Position numbers and translations under genes: made by a program
Origin: an uncultured Phascolarctobacterium sp.
GTDB lineage: Bacteria; Bacillota; Negativicutes; Acidaminococcales; Acidaminococcaceae
DNA length: 19,681 bases
Direction of reading: 5' to 3'
Assembly: GCA_900552855.1 (NCBI GenBank)
Contig: USBG01000020.1
Coordinates: forward strand, 1-19,681
Shown here: one piece after another, positions 1 to 7,678 of the stretch
Layout: each line of letters starts with the position of its first letter
Position numbering within the stretch: the stretch's first letter is position 1
The notes under the pieces: model-generated
The model's input: only the letters and a program-made list of their open reading frames with translations
The model's database searches: none
What the model was told of the DNA's origin: nothing

Positions 1-1199
1 TATACGCTGAAAACCGTCAAGATAATCAGTTCGGAGTAAAAGATTGGACGGAGTGTACCTAAGAAGCTGGATTTAAAGTAATCCATTGTAACAACTAAGC
101 ACATATGAGTTGGAGTAAGCATTTGTCCTGCTACACCAAAGGCCATGGCTACGCCTGCAAGGTTAAGATTTCCTGTTCCCATGGCTGCTACAATGGGCAT
201 AACAATAGCAACATGTCCCTGAGACATACCTGTAAGGAGTCCTATAATGAAGGATACACTGGCAATTATCACGGGAACCGGCAAGGGAGAGTTTTGGAAA
301 GCTGTTACTATTTCTGTCAGTACGTTGGAAACTGTTAAAATCTGGATAAAGTATAGAATGCAGATTACATTGATGAACATTTTCCAATCATAGGCACCAA
401 GGATAATTTCTTTAAGATTTACCTGACGTTTAGCTAGCAGCAGAACAAAATATAAGCCTAGTGTAACTAAGCCCATGGACATAGAAGCATTGAAATTAAA
501 GAATACTACTAAAATAAATGTTAAAACTACAGGTGATAAGGAAAGCAGCAAATCATAAATGTTTTTGTGCTTTTCTGTAGTATTTGGTGTAGTTAGCTGC
601 AGTTCTTTCGTTTTTATAGGTGCAATGAGCACAAACCAATTGGCAGCAAAGGCAAGAAAGGTTAGCCAGCACAGGTGAATGATAAAATCACTAAATGCTA
701 CGCCAGCTATACTACAAGCCATAATCATACCAGGAATAATGGGACTGGAAAATTCAAAGATATGACGAAATGCAAAGTTGATTGCCGCCTTATGCTCGTG
801 GCTAAGATTAAGTCCTTTGCTGGCTTCCTCTACAATAGGTGCAGAAAAGCGGGCGCCACCAAGAGAGGGCAGCAGTCCAAGAAAGGCAGGCATTACAGCC
901 AAGGTGAATTTGGCGCTGGAAAAAATACGCTGCAATGCTGCTACCATTCCTGCTAGTGCACCACTGGTGCGTAGCTCTATTTCTAAACACATTACGAAAT
1001 AAAGTGCCAAAATAATATCGTAGGTACGCGACATAGTCAGGGTTTCGCCAAGTGCTTGATAAAGCACGGAGAGCTGAGGTGTTTTGACAGCCCAGATTAA
1101 AAGACCACCTGCTAGCATACAGGGACCAATGGGAATATGACGACGCATTAAATACAGAATTAGAGCCATCGTTATAAGCAGTAAAATGAATATATTCAT
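1..1199 (-). CDS. DUF401-family integral membrane protein, C-terminus cut off by window edge
   Basis: An open frame on the minus strand starts at 1199 and stays open to base 1, so 399 codons are present and the stop lies outside. A GAGGAG ribosome binding site sits just upstream. The translation begins MNIFILLLITMALILYLMRR and is mostly hydrophobic, with roughly ten membrane-spanning stretches. A conserved-looking loop LLPSLGGARFSAPIVEE lies near residue 110, and a second helical-hairpin-like region contains GMSQGHVAIVMP. This resembles the DUF401 (TIGR00529) proteins, which I recall as belonging to the ion-transporter (ArsB/NhaD-like, citrate-type) superfamily at ~390-430 residues, so only a few residues should be missing. 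Substrate is unknown; a carboxylate or ion permease is the likeliest role by fold. It is divergent from the defence pair at 1392 and has the same codon use as the rest of the main region. Confidence 0.72.
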   Translation of the reverse strand, partial: MNIFILLLITMALILYLMRRHIPIGPCMLAGGLLIWAVKTPQLSVLYQALGETLTMSRTYDIILALYFVMCLEIELRTSGALAGMVAALQRIFSSAKFTLAVMPAFLGLLPSLGGARFSAPIVEEASKGLNLSHEHKAAINFAFRHIFEFSSPIIPGMIMACSIAGVAFSDFIIHLCWLTFLAFAANWFVLIAPIKTKELQLTTPNTTEKHKNIYDLLLSLSPVVLTFILVVFFNFNASMSMGLVTLGLYFVLLLAKRQVNLKEIILGAYDWKMFINVICILYFIQILTVSNVLTEIVTAFQNSPLPVPVIIASVSFIIGLLTGMSQGHVAIVMPIVAAMGTGNLNLAGVAMAFGVAGQMLTPTHMCLVVTMDYFKSSFLGTLRPIFYSELIILTVFSV

Positions 1200-1306
1200 A
1201 TTTATCTCCTCGAAATATTTATATGATAACTATAAATTATAAACTGTTCGGAGCAAAAAATATAGATGCTTTATTAATTTTCTTTAGGTTGCTTCATTTA
1301 TCTTTC

Positions 1307-1335
1307 TTTACCATAGTAATCAAAAGGTCTATAAT
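1307..1335 (+). promoter_or_regulatory. Sigma-70-type promoter for the ptuAB pair
   Basis: A -35 TTTACC (1307-1312) is separated by 17 bp from a perfect -10 TATAAT (1330-1335). Transcription would start near 1342, about 50 nt before the ptuA ATG, which is preceded by GGAGGT at 1381-1386. The surrounding 1200-1391 gap is AT-rich and divergent. On the minus strand a TATAAT (1236-1241) is a possible -10 for the DUF401 gene, but it has no good -35. Confidence 0.6.
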
Positions 1336-1391
1336 AAATATAGATGATGAATTAATGGAACGGAATTAATATAGCTATATGGAGGTGTATT

Positions 1392-2705
1392 ATGCGTATC
1401 AATGAGCTGCATTTACAGAATTTTCGCTGCTACGATAGTTTGGATATTGATTTTGAACCAGGGTTGACGGTTATTGTTGGTGAAAATGGTAAGGGCAAGA
1501 CGGCAATCTTTGATGCCTTGGCGATTGCAATGGAGCCTTATCTGAATTCCTTTGGTGTAGTTGGCAAGCAAATTTCTCAGAAGGATGTGCGTCGCATTCC
1601 TATTTATCAAGAGGACAACAGACATATTAAAAGCATGAAAAGCCTTTATCCAGTACAAATTACTATGGAGGCCCAGTCCTCCGATGGTCAAACCCTGATT
1701 AGTAAACGTACCTTGGACGAGAATAGTAATATTGTTGAAGATGCCGGTAGCTTGGCTTCCTATGGAGCGTCTAAGAACCAAGCTATAGCTGCAGGCGAGC
1801 AGGTTTTACTTCCTGTTTTGGCTTACTATGGTACATCGCGTATTTGGGTGGATAGTCATTTGAATTTGTATGGAGTTAAGGCTTTGGAGGAGCGTGGTGC
1901 AGGCTATGAGGAATGCCTTGAGCCTTCTTCTTCCTTTCATACATTTGGTCGTTGGTTTGAGCAAATTACTAAATGCGTTGATAATAAAGAGTATGCAGAG
2001 CTTGAGGAACGTTTTTGCGTAATTAAGGATGCAATCCAAATGGCTATAAATGCTTGTATGAGAAGTACAGGCTTAAGAGATATTTATTTTAACCACGATT
2101 TGGAATGCTTTGTTGTTAGTCATCCGGAAACAGGCGAAATGATTGTTAGTGATTTAAGTGATGGCTTCCGTAGCATCATCAGTATGGTTGCTGATCTTGC
2201 CTATCGTATGGTAAGGCTTAATCCTTTTGTCGATGCAGAAACTGCCTTAAACACTCCTGGTGTAGTTCTTGTAGATGAAATTGATATGCACCTTCATCCA
2301 ATTTGGCAGCAGACTATTATGGGTGATTTACGATTAGCATTTCCTAAGGTGCAGTTTATTATCACAACTCATAGTCCGCAGGTATTGAGCAGTGTTCCCT
2401 CAGATACAGTACGTGTTTTGCGTTGGGACAAGCAATTTGAAGGTGTTGGCAGAGTGGACTTCTCTCTTGGTGCAGAAAGTTATCAGCTGTTGAAGAGCAT
2501 TCAGAATGTAGACCCAAGACCTAGTACTTTGCCTATTGTTCGCAAGCTGTACCATTATCTTGGCCTTGTAAGTCAGGATAAATGGGATACGGACGAGGCT
2601 AAGGAGCTGCGTAAGGAGCTTGATGAATGGGCAAAGGGAAATGAGCCTGCTTTGCTGCGCGCTGATATGGATATCAGGATGCGTGCCTTTAGGAGACAAC
2701 GCTAA
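1392..2705 (+). CDS. ptuA: Septu-type defence ATPase PtuA (COG3950-like ABC/SMC ATPase)
   Basis: 437 residues. The N-terminus (RINELHLQNFRCYDSLDI) is the typical start of RecF/SMC/OLD-like ABC ATPases. A Walker A GENGKGKT lies at residues 30-37. A central YYGTSRIW stretch is typical of the COG3950 group. A signature-like LSDGFRS is at 255-261, Walker B VVLVDE at 291-296 followed by a D-loop region, and the H-loop histidine is at 327 (TTHS). All ATPase motifs are intact. The next gene starts in the stop codon (TAATG), and it encodes an HNH nuclease, which is the PtuA-PtuB arrangement of Septu anti-phage systems. In the known systems PtuA oligomers bind ATP and control the PtuB nuclease, and infection releases nuclease activity. 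Family assignment is confident; the defence role rests on the gene pair. A retron Ec78-type version would need a reverse transcriptase, which is absent. Confidence 0.85.
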   Translation: MRINELHLQNFRCYDSLDIDFEPGLTVIVGENGKGKTAIFDALAIAMEPYLNSFGVVGKQISQKDVRRIPIYQEDNRHIKSMKSLYPVQITMEAQSSDGQTLISKRTLDENSNIVEDAGSLASYGASKNQAIAAGEQVLLPVLAYYGTSRIWVDSHLNLYGVKALEERGAGYEECLEPSSSFHTFGRWFEQITKCVDNKEYAELEERFCVIKDAIQMAINACMRSTGLRDIYFNHDLECFVVSHPETGEMIVSDLSDGFRSIISMVADLAYRMVRLNPFVDAETALNTPGVVLVDEIDMHLHPIWQQTIMGDLRLAFPKVQFIITTHSPQVLSSVPSDTVRVLRWDKQFEGVGRVDFSLGAESYQLLKSIQNVDPRPSTLPIVRKLYHYLGLVSQDKWDTDEAKELRKELDEWAKGNEPALLRADMDIRMRAFRRQR

Positions 2706-3484
2706 TGAAGCGCGTGTATAAAAGCCGCAAGGAGCCTGAGGCTCTGCGTCGCTATAGACTTGCTCATCCTGATGAGACCTGGGAGCATTTTCGCAGACGT
2801 ACTGGTGATGGCTATAAACAAATTAAAAGACAGATTATTCAGGACCAGCATGGGTTATGTGCTTACTGTGAAATAAGCATTAAGCATGCAGAGCATGAGG
2901 GTGAGGTTGATGATTTTCGTGTAGAGCACTTTTATCCGAAGAGCTCTTCTATAGATGAAGGACATAACTATCATCTTGATTGGCGTAATCTTTTGGGGGT
3001 ATGCCACGGTGGCAGTCAGCCCGAGGTTCCTGACTCTGAATGGCGTTATTCTACGAAAAAGTATGACCGCAGCTGTGATGTTCCCAAGGGTGGTAAGCCA
3101 ATTGCAGATTTAATACTTAATCCATTGAAGATTCCTGCTGATAAGCGTATTTTTAGCTATAAGGAGCATACAGGACAAATGTTGGTGGATAGGCTGGCTT
3201 GTCCTAAGTATTTGCGGCGTAAAGCTAAACGTACTATCCGAGAGCTTAACCTTAATGCTCCACGTCTTATGCGTATGCGTTTAGAGGTTATTCAGACAAT
3301 GCAGGATACTATTTCTGAATATATGGGGCAGGGCTATGAATTGGAGGAAATTCTTGATATTTTAGCATCTAATTATCTATTGCCAAATCAGGAAAATCAA
3401 TGTCTGCCTTTTTTTTCTGTTATTCGTTGGTATCTAGGTGACTCTGCAGAAAAGGTTTTGAAAAGAAAAAATTATCATTTTTAA
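2705..3484 (+). CDS. ptuB: Septu-type HNH endonuclease PtuB (TIGR02646-like)
   Basis: 259 residues; the ATG overlaps the ptuA TAA by one base, indicating translational coupling. The HNH core is visible: zinc-binding pair CAYC (C52, C55), catalytic-type EHFYPKS (E74-H75), LDWRNL with N95, and further cysteines at 100 and 124. These match the HNH proteins that accompany PtuA in Septu and in retron Ec78 (TIGR02646). The N-terminal ~45 residues are very basic (KRVYKSRKEPEALRRYR), consistent with nucleic-acid contact. The C-terminal half (170-259) is a helical domain without motifs I recognise and may be the ATPase-binding part. The expected role is DNA (or RNA) cleavage during phage attack, held in check by PtuA. 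The gene ends just before a strong terminator, so the two genes form a closed transcription unit. Confidence 0.85.
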   Translation: MKRVYKSRKEPEALRRYRLAHPDETWEHFRRRTGDGYKQIKRQIIQDQHGLCAYCEISIKHAEHEGEVDDFRVEHFYPKSSSIDEGHNYHLDWRNLLGVCHGGSQPEVPDSEWRYSTKKYDRSCDVPKGGKPIADLILNPLKIPADKRIFSYKEHTGQMLVDRLACPKYLRRKAKRTIRELNLNAPRLMRMRLEVIQTMQDTISEYMGQGYELEEILDILASNYLLPNQENQCLPFFSVIRWYLGDSAEKVLKRKNYHF

Positions 3485-3491
3485 GCATTTT

Positions 3492-3530
3492 ATCCTGCTT
3501 TAGGGTTTCTAAAGCAGGATTTTTCCTTTT
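3492..3530 (+). terminator. Intrinsic terminator closing ptuAB
   Basis: A perfect 12-bp stem, ATCCTGCTTTAG (3492-3503) with CTAAAGCAGGAT (3509-3520), has a 5-nt loop and is followed by TTTTCCTTTTTT. It begins 8 bp after the ptuB stop. Confidence 0.92.
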
Positions 3531-3600
3531 TTAGAAGAATACCTATAGTGGTTTATATGATTATGCCTATTAAATTTAGTGTATAGAAGGAGAATTCGTA

Positions 3601-4968
3601 ATGGAAGTTACTAATAAGGCGTTTAAAGCCTATGATGTACGCGGCGTTTATCCTGATGAAGTAAACGAAGAGCTGGCTTATCGCGTGGGCCGTATTTTTT
3701 CTGCTAGATTTGCAGCTGAAACTGTAGTAGTTGGTCATGATATTCGTTTAAGTGGACGTTCTATTGTTGATGCCTTGACTGAGGGTCTGCGTCATGGCGG
3801 TACTAAGGTTTTGGACATTGGACAATGCGGTACCGAAATGATTTATTTTGCTACTGCTCATCTGCATGCTGATGGTGGTATTATGGTTACTGCTAGTCAT
3901 AATCCTAAAGAGTATAATGGTATGAAGCTGGTTCGTCGTGATGCTCGTCCTATTTCTGCTGATACTGGCTTAAAGGATATTGGCGATATGGTTGTTGCTT
4001 CTCATTTTGTACATCAGCTAGTACCTGGCAAGAAAATGGGTGAGGTAGAGAAAATTGATATTATGCCTGATTATATCAATCATCTGCTGACCTATGTTGA
4101 TAAGAGTGCCTTAAAACCGATGAAGATTGTAGCAAATCCTGGTAATGGTGGTGCTGGTCCCATTTTGAAGGAGCTGGCAAAGCATTTGCCCTTTGAATTT
4201 ATTACATTGAATGATACTCCTGACGGAACCTTCCCCAACGGTGTTCCCAATCCGCTGCTGCTGCCTAATCGCGAGGCTACTGCTAAGGTTGTACGCGAGC
4301 ATAATGCTGACCTAGGTATTGCTTGGGATGGCGATTTTGACCGTTGCTTCTTGTTTGATGAAAATGCTGAATTTATTGAAGGCTACTATATTGTAGGCCT
4401 TTTGGCTGAGGTTTTCCTGCAAAAGGAGCCTGGTGCCAAGATTATGTATGATCCTCGTTTGACCTGGAATACAGAAGCTATTTTAGAAAAACGCGGTGGC
4501 GAGCCTGTACGCTGTAAGAGTGGCCATGCCTTTATGAAGGAGTGCATGCGTGCAAATGGTGTATTATATGGTGGTGAAATGTCTGCGCATCACTATTTCC
4601 GAGACTTTTCCTATTGCGATAGCGGTATGATTCCCTGGCTGCTGGTAACAGAGCTGATGTGTCGTACAGGCAAAAAGCTTTCTCAATTAGTTGGTGAGCG
4701 TGTTGCTATGTTCCCCTGTAGTGGTGAAATTAACCGTAAGGTAGAGGATTCTGCAGCTATTTTGGCTGCTTTGGCTGAAAAATATGCTGATGGTGAACAG
4801 GACCATATGGATGGTTTGAGTGTTGCCTATGAAAATTGGCGCTTTAATGTGCGTGTTTCCAATACTGAGCCTGTAATGCGTTTAAATCTGGAAACTAAGG
4901 GCGATGTTAAATTGATGGAAGAAAAAACTCAGGAGCTGTTGGCTCTTATTGGCGGTGAGGAGGCTTAA
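3601..4968 (+). CDS. manB: Phosphomannomutase/phosphoglucomutase (alpha-D-phosphohexomutase family)
   Basis: 455 residues, the usual length. It interconverts hexose 6- and 1-phosphates (mannose and/or glucose), feeding GDP-mannose and UDP-glucose synthesis in the cytoplasm. All four active-site elements are present: phosphoserine loop TASHNP with Ser99, metal loop DGDFDR at 243-248, sugar-binding loop GEMSAHH at 325-331, and phosphate-binding RVSNTEP at 418-424. The ATG at 3601 follows AAGGAG at 3587-3592. galU starts 2 nt after its stop, so the product (glucose 1-phosphate) goes straight to the next enzyme. The GEMSAHH loop and N-terminus AYDVRG are like the bifunctional PMM/PGM group (ManB/CpsG/AlgC); the sugar preference cannot be read from sequence alone. 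No convincing promoter was seen in 3531-3600. Confidence 0.88.
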   Translation: MEVTNKAFKAYDVRGVYPDEVNEELAYRVGRIFSARFAAETVVVGHDIRLSGRSIVDALTEGLRHGGTKVLDIGQCGTEMIYFATAHLHADGGIMVTASHNPKEYNGMKLVRRDARPISADTGLKDIGDMVVASHFVHQLVPGKKMGEVEKIDIMPDYINHLLTYVDKSALKPMKIVANPGNGGAGPILKELAKHLPFEFITLNDTPDGTFPNGVPNPLLLPNREATAKVVREHNADLGIAWDGDFDRCFLFDENAEFIEGYYIVGLLAEVFLQKEPGAKIMYDPRLTWNTEAILEKRGGEPVRCKSGHAFMKECMRANGVLYGGEMSAHHYFRDFSYCDSGMIPWLLVTELMCRTGKKLSQLVGERVAMFPCSGEINRKVEDSAAILAALAEKYADGEQDHMDGLSVAYENWRFNVRVSNTEPVMRLNLETKGDVKLMEEKTQELLALIGGEEA

Positions 4969-4970
4969 TA

Positions 4971-5846
4971 ATGCAAAAAGTTCGTAAAGCGGTTATTCCT
5001 GCGGCAGGTCTTGGTACTCGTTTTTTGCCTGCTACTAAGGCAACTCCCAAAGAAATGTTACCTATAGTAGATAAACCTACTATTCAATATATTGTTGAGG
5101 AAGCACTTGCTTCTGGTATTGAAGAAATTTTAATCATTACTGGCCGTAGCAAACGTGCTATTGAAGATCATTTTGATAGAAGCATTGAGCTAGAGCTTAA
5201 TTTGGAAAATAGTGGTAAAACTAAAGAGCTGGAAATGGTTAAAGAAATTTCTGGTATCCGTATTCACTATATTCGTCAAAAAGAGCCTCGTGGACTCGGC
5301 CATGCTATTTTGTGTGCTAAACAGTTTGTTGGTGACGAACCCTTTGCTGTGCTTTTAGGCGATGACGTAGTAGATGCAAATGTTCCTGCATTAAAGCAGC
5401 TGATTAATGTTTATGACAAAACAGGTGCTAGCGTATTAGGTGTACAAGAGGTTCCTTTGGAAAAGGTTTCCTCCTATGGTATTGTTGCTAGCCAGCCTAC
5501 TGCAGAAGAGCGCACCTTTATTGTAAATGACATGGTGGAAAAGCCTGCTGTTGAGGAGGCTCCATCTCGTTTGGCTGTTTTAGGTCGTTATGTTATCACT
5601 CCCGAGGTATTTGCAATTTTGGAGCAAACTCCTCCTGGTCGTGGCAATGAAATCCAGCTGACTGATGCACTTAAGGTTTTAGCTAAAGAGCAGGCTATGT
5701 ATGCTTATAATTTTGAAGGACGTCGCTATGATGTTGGCGACAAGCAGGGCTTCTTAGAAGCAACTGTAGAAATGGCGTTAAAGCGTCCAGACCTGCGTGA
5801 TAAATTTATGGCATATTTGAAGGATATTGTAGCCAAGGAAGGCTAA
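4971..5846 (+). CDS. galU: UTP--glucose-1-phosphate uridylyltransferase GalU
   Basis: 291 residues, the standard size. It makes UDP-glucose from UTP and glucose 1-phosphate. The nucleotide-binding start KAVIPAAGLGTRFLPATKA is canonical, followed by PKEMLPIVDKP, the QKEPRGLGHAI loop, the LLGDDVV metal/UDP site and a VEKP element with GRYV downstream. The ATG follows a GAGGAGG site that overlaps the end of the upstream mutase gene, so the two are co-transcribed. UDP-glucose would serve exopolysaccharide, LPS-type or glycolipid synthesis. A strong terminator 4 nt after the stop ends the unit. Confidence 0.95.
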   Translation: MQKVRKAVIPAAGLGTRFLPATKATPKEMLPIVDKPTIQYIVEEALASGIEEILIITGRSKRAIEDHFDRSIELELNLENSGKTKELEMVKEISGIRIHYIRQKEPRGLGHAILCAKQFVGDEPFAVLLGDDVVDANVPALKQLINVYDKTGASVLGVQEVPLEKVSSYGIVASQPTAEERTFIVNDMVEKPAVEEAPSRLAVLGRYVITPEVFAILEQTPPGRGNEIQLTDALKVLAKEQAMYAYNFEGRRYDVGDKQGFLEATVEMALKRPDLRDKFMAYLKDIVAKEG

Positions 5847-5850
5847 AAAT

Positions 5851-5886
5851 AAAGACCGTATCGCTTATGTTGGCGGTACGGTCTTT
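5851..5886 (+). terminator. Intrinsic terminator after galU
   Basis: A 14-bp stem with one G-U pair (AAAGACCGTATCGC, 5851-5864, with GCGGTACGGTCTTT, 5873-5886) encloses an 8-nt loop. The A-rich 5' side and T-rich 3' side mean it could work in both directions, though no gene faces it from downstream. Confidence 0.85.
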
Positions 5887-5994
5887 TGACTATGCGTGTC
5901 TGATTGTATTTTGTTAGGATTAGTTAAATAGTGTTGAAAAGTTTACAGTTTAAGTGTTGATATTGGAGTCTGATATATTAATTTAGTTATTTGT

Positions 5995-6023
5995 TTGACA
6001 ACAGCCTTTGATAATGTTAAAAT
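5995..6023 (+). promoter_or_regulatory. Promoter of the trp T-box transcript
   Basis: A perfect -35 TTGACA (5995-6000), a 17-bp spacer and -10 TAAAAT (6018-6023) give a predicted start near 6030, just before T-box Stem I. The 5887-5994 stretch upstream is AT-rich and shows no other element. Confidence 0.8.
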
Positions 6024-6029
6024 CTAGTC

Positions 6030-6325
6030 TAACTTCACAATGTAAACCGTTGAAACGGAGATAACGTCAATGATGCCTTTACAGAGAGCCTGTGGTGCTG
6101 AGAGTCAGGTAAGAAACAAGTTGTCAAATGGACCGTTGAGGGCGCAGTCAAATGTGATTTTCACAGAGTATTCTGCGACGCTGTAGGCAGGTGTTAATTT
6201 GCCGAGGGTATGATGGTACCCTGCTAAGTGCATAGGGTCGTTCCTATGAATCAAAGTGGCACCGCGGATAGTGTTTATTATTCGTCTTTGACAGAAGTAT
6301 ATTCTGTTGAAGGCGTTTTTATTTT
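6030..6325 (+). promoter_or_regulatory. Tryptophan T-box riboswitch leader
   Basis: The RNA carries the conserved T-box sequence AAAGTGGCACCGCGG at 6253-6267. Stem I landmarks include GTTGAAACGGAGATAACG near 6049-6066 and the AG-rich distal loop region (CAGAGAGCC and GGTGCTGAGAG, 6082-6105). The specifier loop reads CAAATGGACC, placing a UGG (Trp) codon at 6129-6131. Smaller stems precede the T-box: GGGTA/TACCC (6206-6221) and CATAGG/CCTATG (6231-6248). The antiterminator would pair TCAAAG (6251-6256) with CTTTGA (6286-6291) and GCGGAT with ATTCGT. Uncharged tRNA-Trp should stabilise it, while charged tRNA allows the terminator at 6284. The downstream genes are trpB-trpA, which matches the specifier. 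Confidence 0.95.
6284..6325 (+). terminator. T-box-controlled terminator
   Basis: A 13-bp stem with G-U pairs (GTCTTTGACAGAA, 6284-6296, with TTCTGTTGAAGGC, 6302-6314) and a GTATA loop is followed by GTTTTTATTTT. Its 5' strand contains the CTTTGA needed by the antiterminator, so the two structures are mutually exclusive, as in classical T-boxes. Confidence 0.85.
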
Positions 6326-6326
6326 A

Positions 6327-6363
6327 CTCCTTTGACAAATGGTCAAGGGAGCTTTTATTTTTT
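6327..6363 (+). terminator. Second, tandem terminator-like hairpin in the trp leader
   Basis: CTCCTTTGAC (6327-6336) pairs with GTCAAGGGAG (6342-6351) with one G-U pair and an AAATG loop, followed by CTTTTATTTTTT. It also contains a CTTTGA that could pair with TCAAAG at the T-box. It therefore may be a back-up terminator under the same control or a second alternative antiterminator partner. Confidence 0.7.
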
Positions 6364-6379
6364 AGGAGGAAAATACGGT

Positions 6380-6415
6380 ATGGATAGTAGGCGGTGCTGG
6401 CGTAGAAACGCCTAG
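6380..6415 (+). CDS. Possible 11-residue leader peptide (MDSRRCWRRNA)
   Basis: An AGGAGG site (6364-6369) lies 10 nt before ATG 6380, and the frame runs 11 codons to TAG at 6413-6415 with one Trp codon (6398-6400). A small hairpin GGCGT/ACGCC (6399-6412) overlaps the end of the frame. It lies after both terminators and 72 nt before trpB. By analogy with the Trp-containing leader peptide that follows a T-box at the Bacillus rtpA operon, ribosome stalling here could affect downstream translation. It could equally be a remnant of a lost first gene or a chance ORF; the perfect Shine-Dalgarno is the main support. Confidence 0.35.
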   Translation: MDSRRCWRRNA

Positions 6416-6487
6416 AATAAAAGAGTAGAGAGAAGATAAATATTAATTATAAAAATGATGATAGATATAGAAACGAGGATGAATTTT

Positions 6488-7678
6488 ATGAATACTCAAA
6501 AGGGACGCTTTGGTATACATGGTGGTCAATATATTCCTGAAACCTTGATGAATGCAGTAATAGAATTAGAAGAAGCATACAATTTTTATAAAAATGATAA
6601 ATCTTTTCAAAATGAACTGGCAGAGCTTTTTAATGAATATGCTGGTAGACCGTCCAGATTATATTATGCGGAAAAGATGACTAAGGATTTAGGTGGCGCT
6701 AAGATTTATTTAAAGCGTGAGGATTTGAACCACACAGGTGCTCATAAGATTAACAATGTTCTAGGTCAGGCGCTTTTGGCCAAGAAAATGGGTAAAACTA
6801 GGCTGATTGCTGAAACTGGCGCTGGTCAGCATGGTGTAGCAACGGCTACTGCTGCAGCACTTATGGGAATGGAATGTGTAGTGTTTATGGGTAAGGAGGA
6901 TACTATTCGTCAGGCCCTAAATGTGTACCGTATGCGTCTTTTAGGTGCGGAGGTTGTGCCTGTTACCAGTGGCACAGCAACCTTGAAGGATGCAGTATCA
7001 GAGGCGTTGCGCGAATGGACTACTCGCATCAGCGATACTCACTACTGCTTAGGCTCTGTTATGGGACCACATCCCTTTCCAACAATCGTTCGTGATTTCC
7101 AGGCAGTTATTTCTAAGGAAATAAAGGAACAGCTTTTGGAGAAAGAGGGACGCCTTCCTGATGCAGTAATAGCCTGTGTTGGTGGTGGCTCTAATGCTAT
7201 TGGCAGCTTTTATAATTTTATTGATGACAAAGGTGTGCGCTTGATAGGCTGCGAGGCGGCTGGTCGTGGTATAGATACCTTCGAGACGGCGGCGACTATT
7301 TCTACAGGACGTGTAGGTATTTTTCACGGCATGAAGTCTTATTTCTGTCAGGATAAATATGGACAAATAGCACCAGTGTACTCTATATCTGCAGGCTTGG
7401 ATTATCCTGGTGTTGGTCCAGAGCATGCATATCTGCATGATATTGGCAGAGCAGAATATGTGGCTATTACAGATGAAGAGGCTGTTTGTGCCTTTGAGTA
7501 TTTAGCAAAAACAGAGGGTATTATTCCTGCTATTGAGTCATCCCATGCTGTAGCCTATGCTTTGAAGCTGGCACCGAATATGGATAAGGATAAGATTATT
7601 GTTATTACAATTTCAGGCAGAGGTGACAAGGATTGTGCTGCCATTGCCCGTTATAGAGGAGAGGATATTCATGAATAA
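6488..7678 (+). CDS. trpB: Tryptophan synthase beta chain TrpB
   Basis: 396 residues from the ATG at 6488. I chose this start because GAGGA at 6475-6479 is 8 nt upstream and the protein then begins MNTQKGRFGIHGGQYIPETL, the normal TrpB start; the in-frame ATGs at 6455, 6458 and 6479 lack such spacing. It catalyses the PLP-dependent condensation of indole with serine. The PLP lysine is K87 in HTGAHKINN, the ETGAGQHG loop is intact, and the phosphate-binding GGGSN is at 232-236. The SGRGDKD C-terminal motif is present. This is the TrpB1 type that works with TrpA. It is the first gene after the Trp T-box and overlaps trpA by 8 nt. None of trpE, G, D, C or F is nearby. Confidence 0.97.
   Translation: MNTQKGRFGIHGGQYIPETLMNAVIELEEAYNFYKNDKSFQNELAELFNEYAGRPSRLYYAEKMTKDLGGAKIYLKREDLNHTGAHKINNVLGQALLAKKMGKTRLIAETGAGQHGVATATAAALMGMECVVFMGKEDTIRQALNVYRMRLLGAEVVPVTSGTATLKDAVSEALREWTTRISDTHYCLGSVMGPHPFPTIVRDFQAVISKEIKEQLLEKEGRLPDAVIACVGGGSNAIGSFYNFIDDKGVRLIGCEAAGRGIDTFETAATISTGRVGIFHGMKSYFCQDKYGQIAPVYSISAGLDYPGVGPEHAYLHDIGRAEYVAITDEEAVCAFEYLAKTEGIIPAIESSHAVAYALKLAPNMDKDKIIVITISGRGDKDCAAIARYRGEDIHE

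Noticed and set aside
105..1002. Several 60-93 codon frames on both strands
   Set aside because: They lie within the long uninterrupted minus-strand DUF401 frame, are low-complexity or Cys/Tyr/His-rich, and lack ribosome binding sites.
1236..1264. Minus-strand promoter for the DUF401 gene
   Set aside because: TATAAT is present but the sequence 17 bp upstream (TATATT) is not a convincing -35, so it is mentioned only as possible.
1392..3484. Retron Ec78-type system
   Set aside because: ATPase and HNH resemble the Ec78 accessory genes, but no reverse transcriptase is encoded on either side and the 190-bp upstream gap has no msr-msd-like structure.
6455..6487. Longer trpB N-terminus starting at 6455
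   Set aside because: It adds 11 residues not seen in TrpB and has no ribosome binding site; the 6488 start has GAGGA at proper distance.
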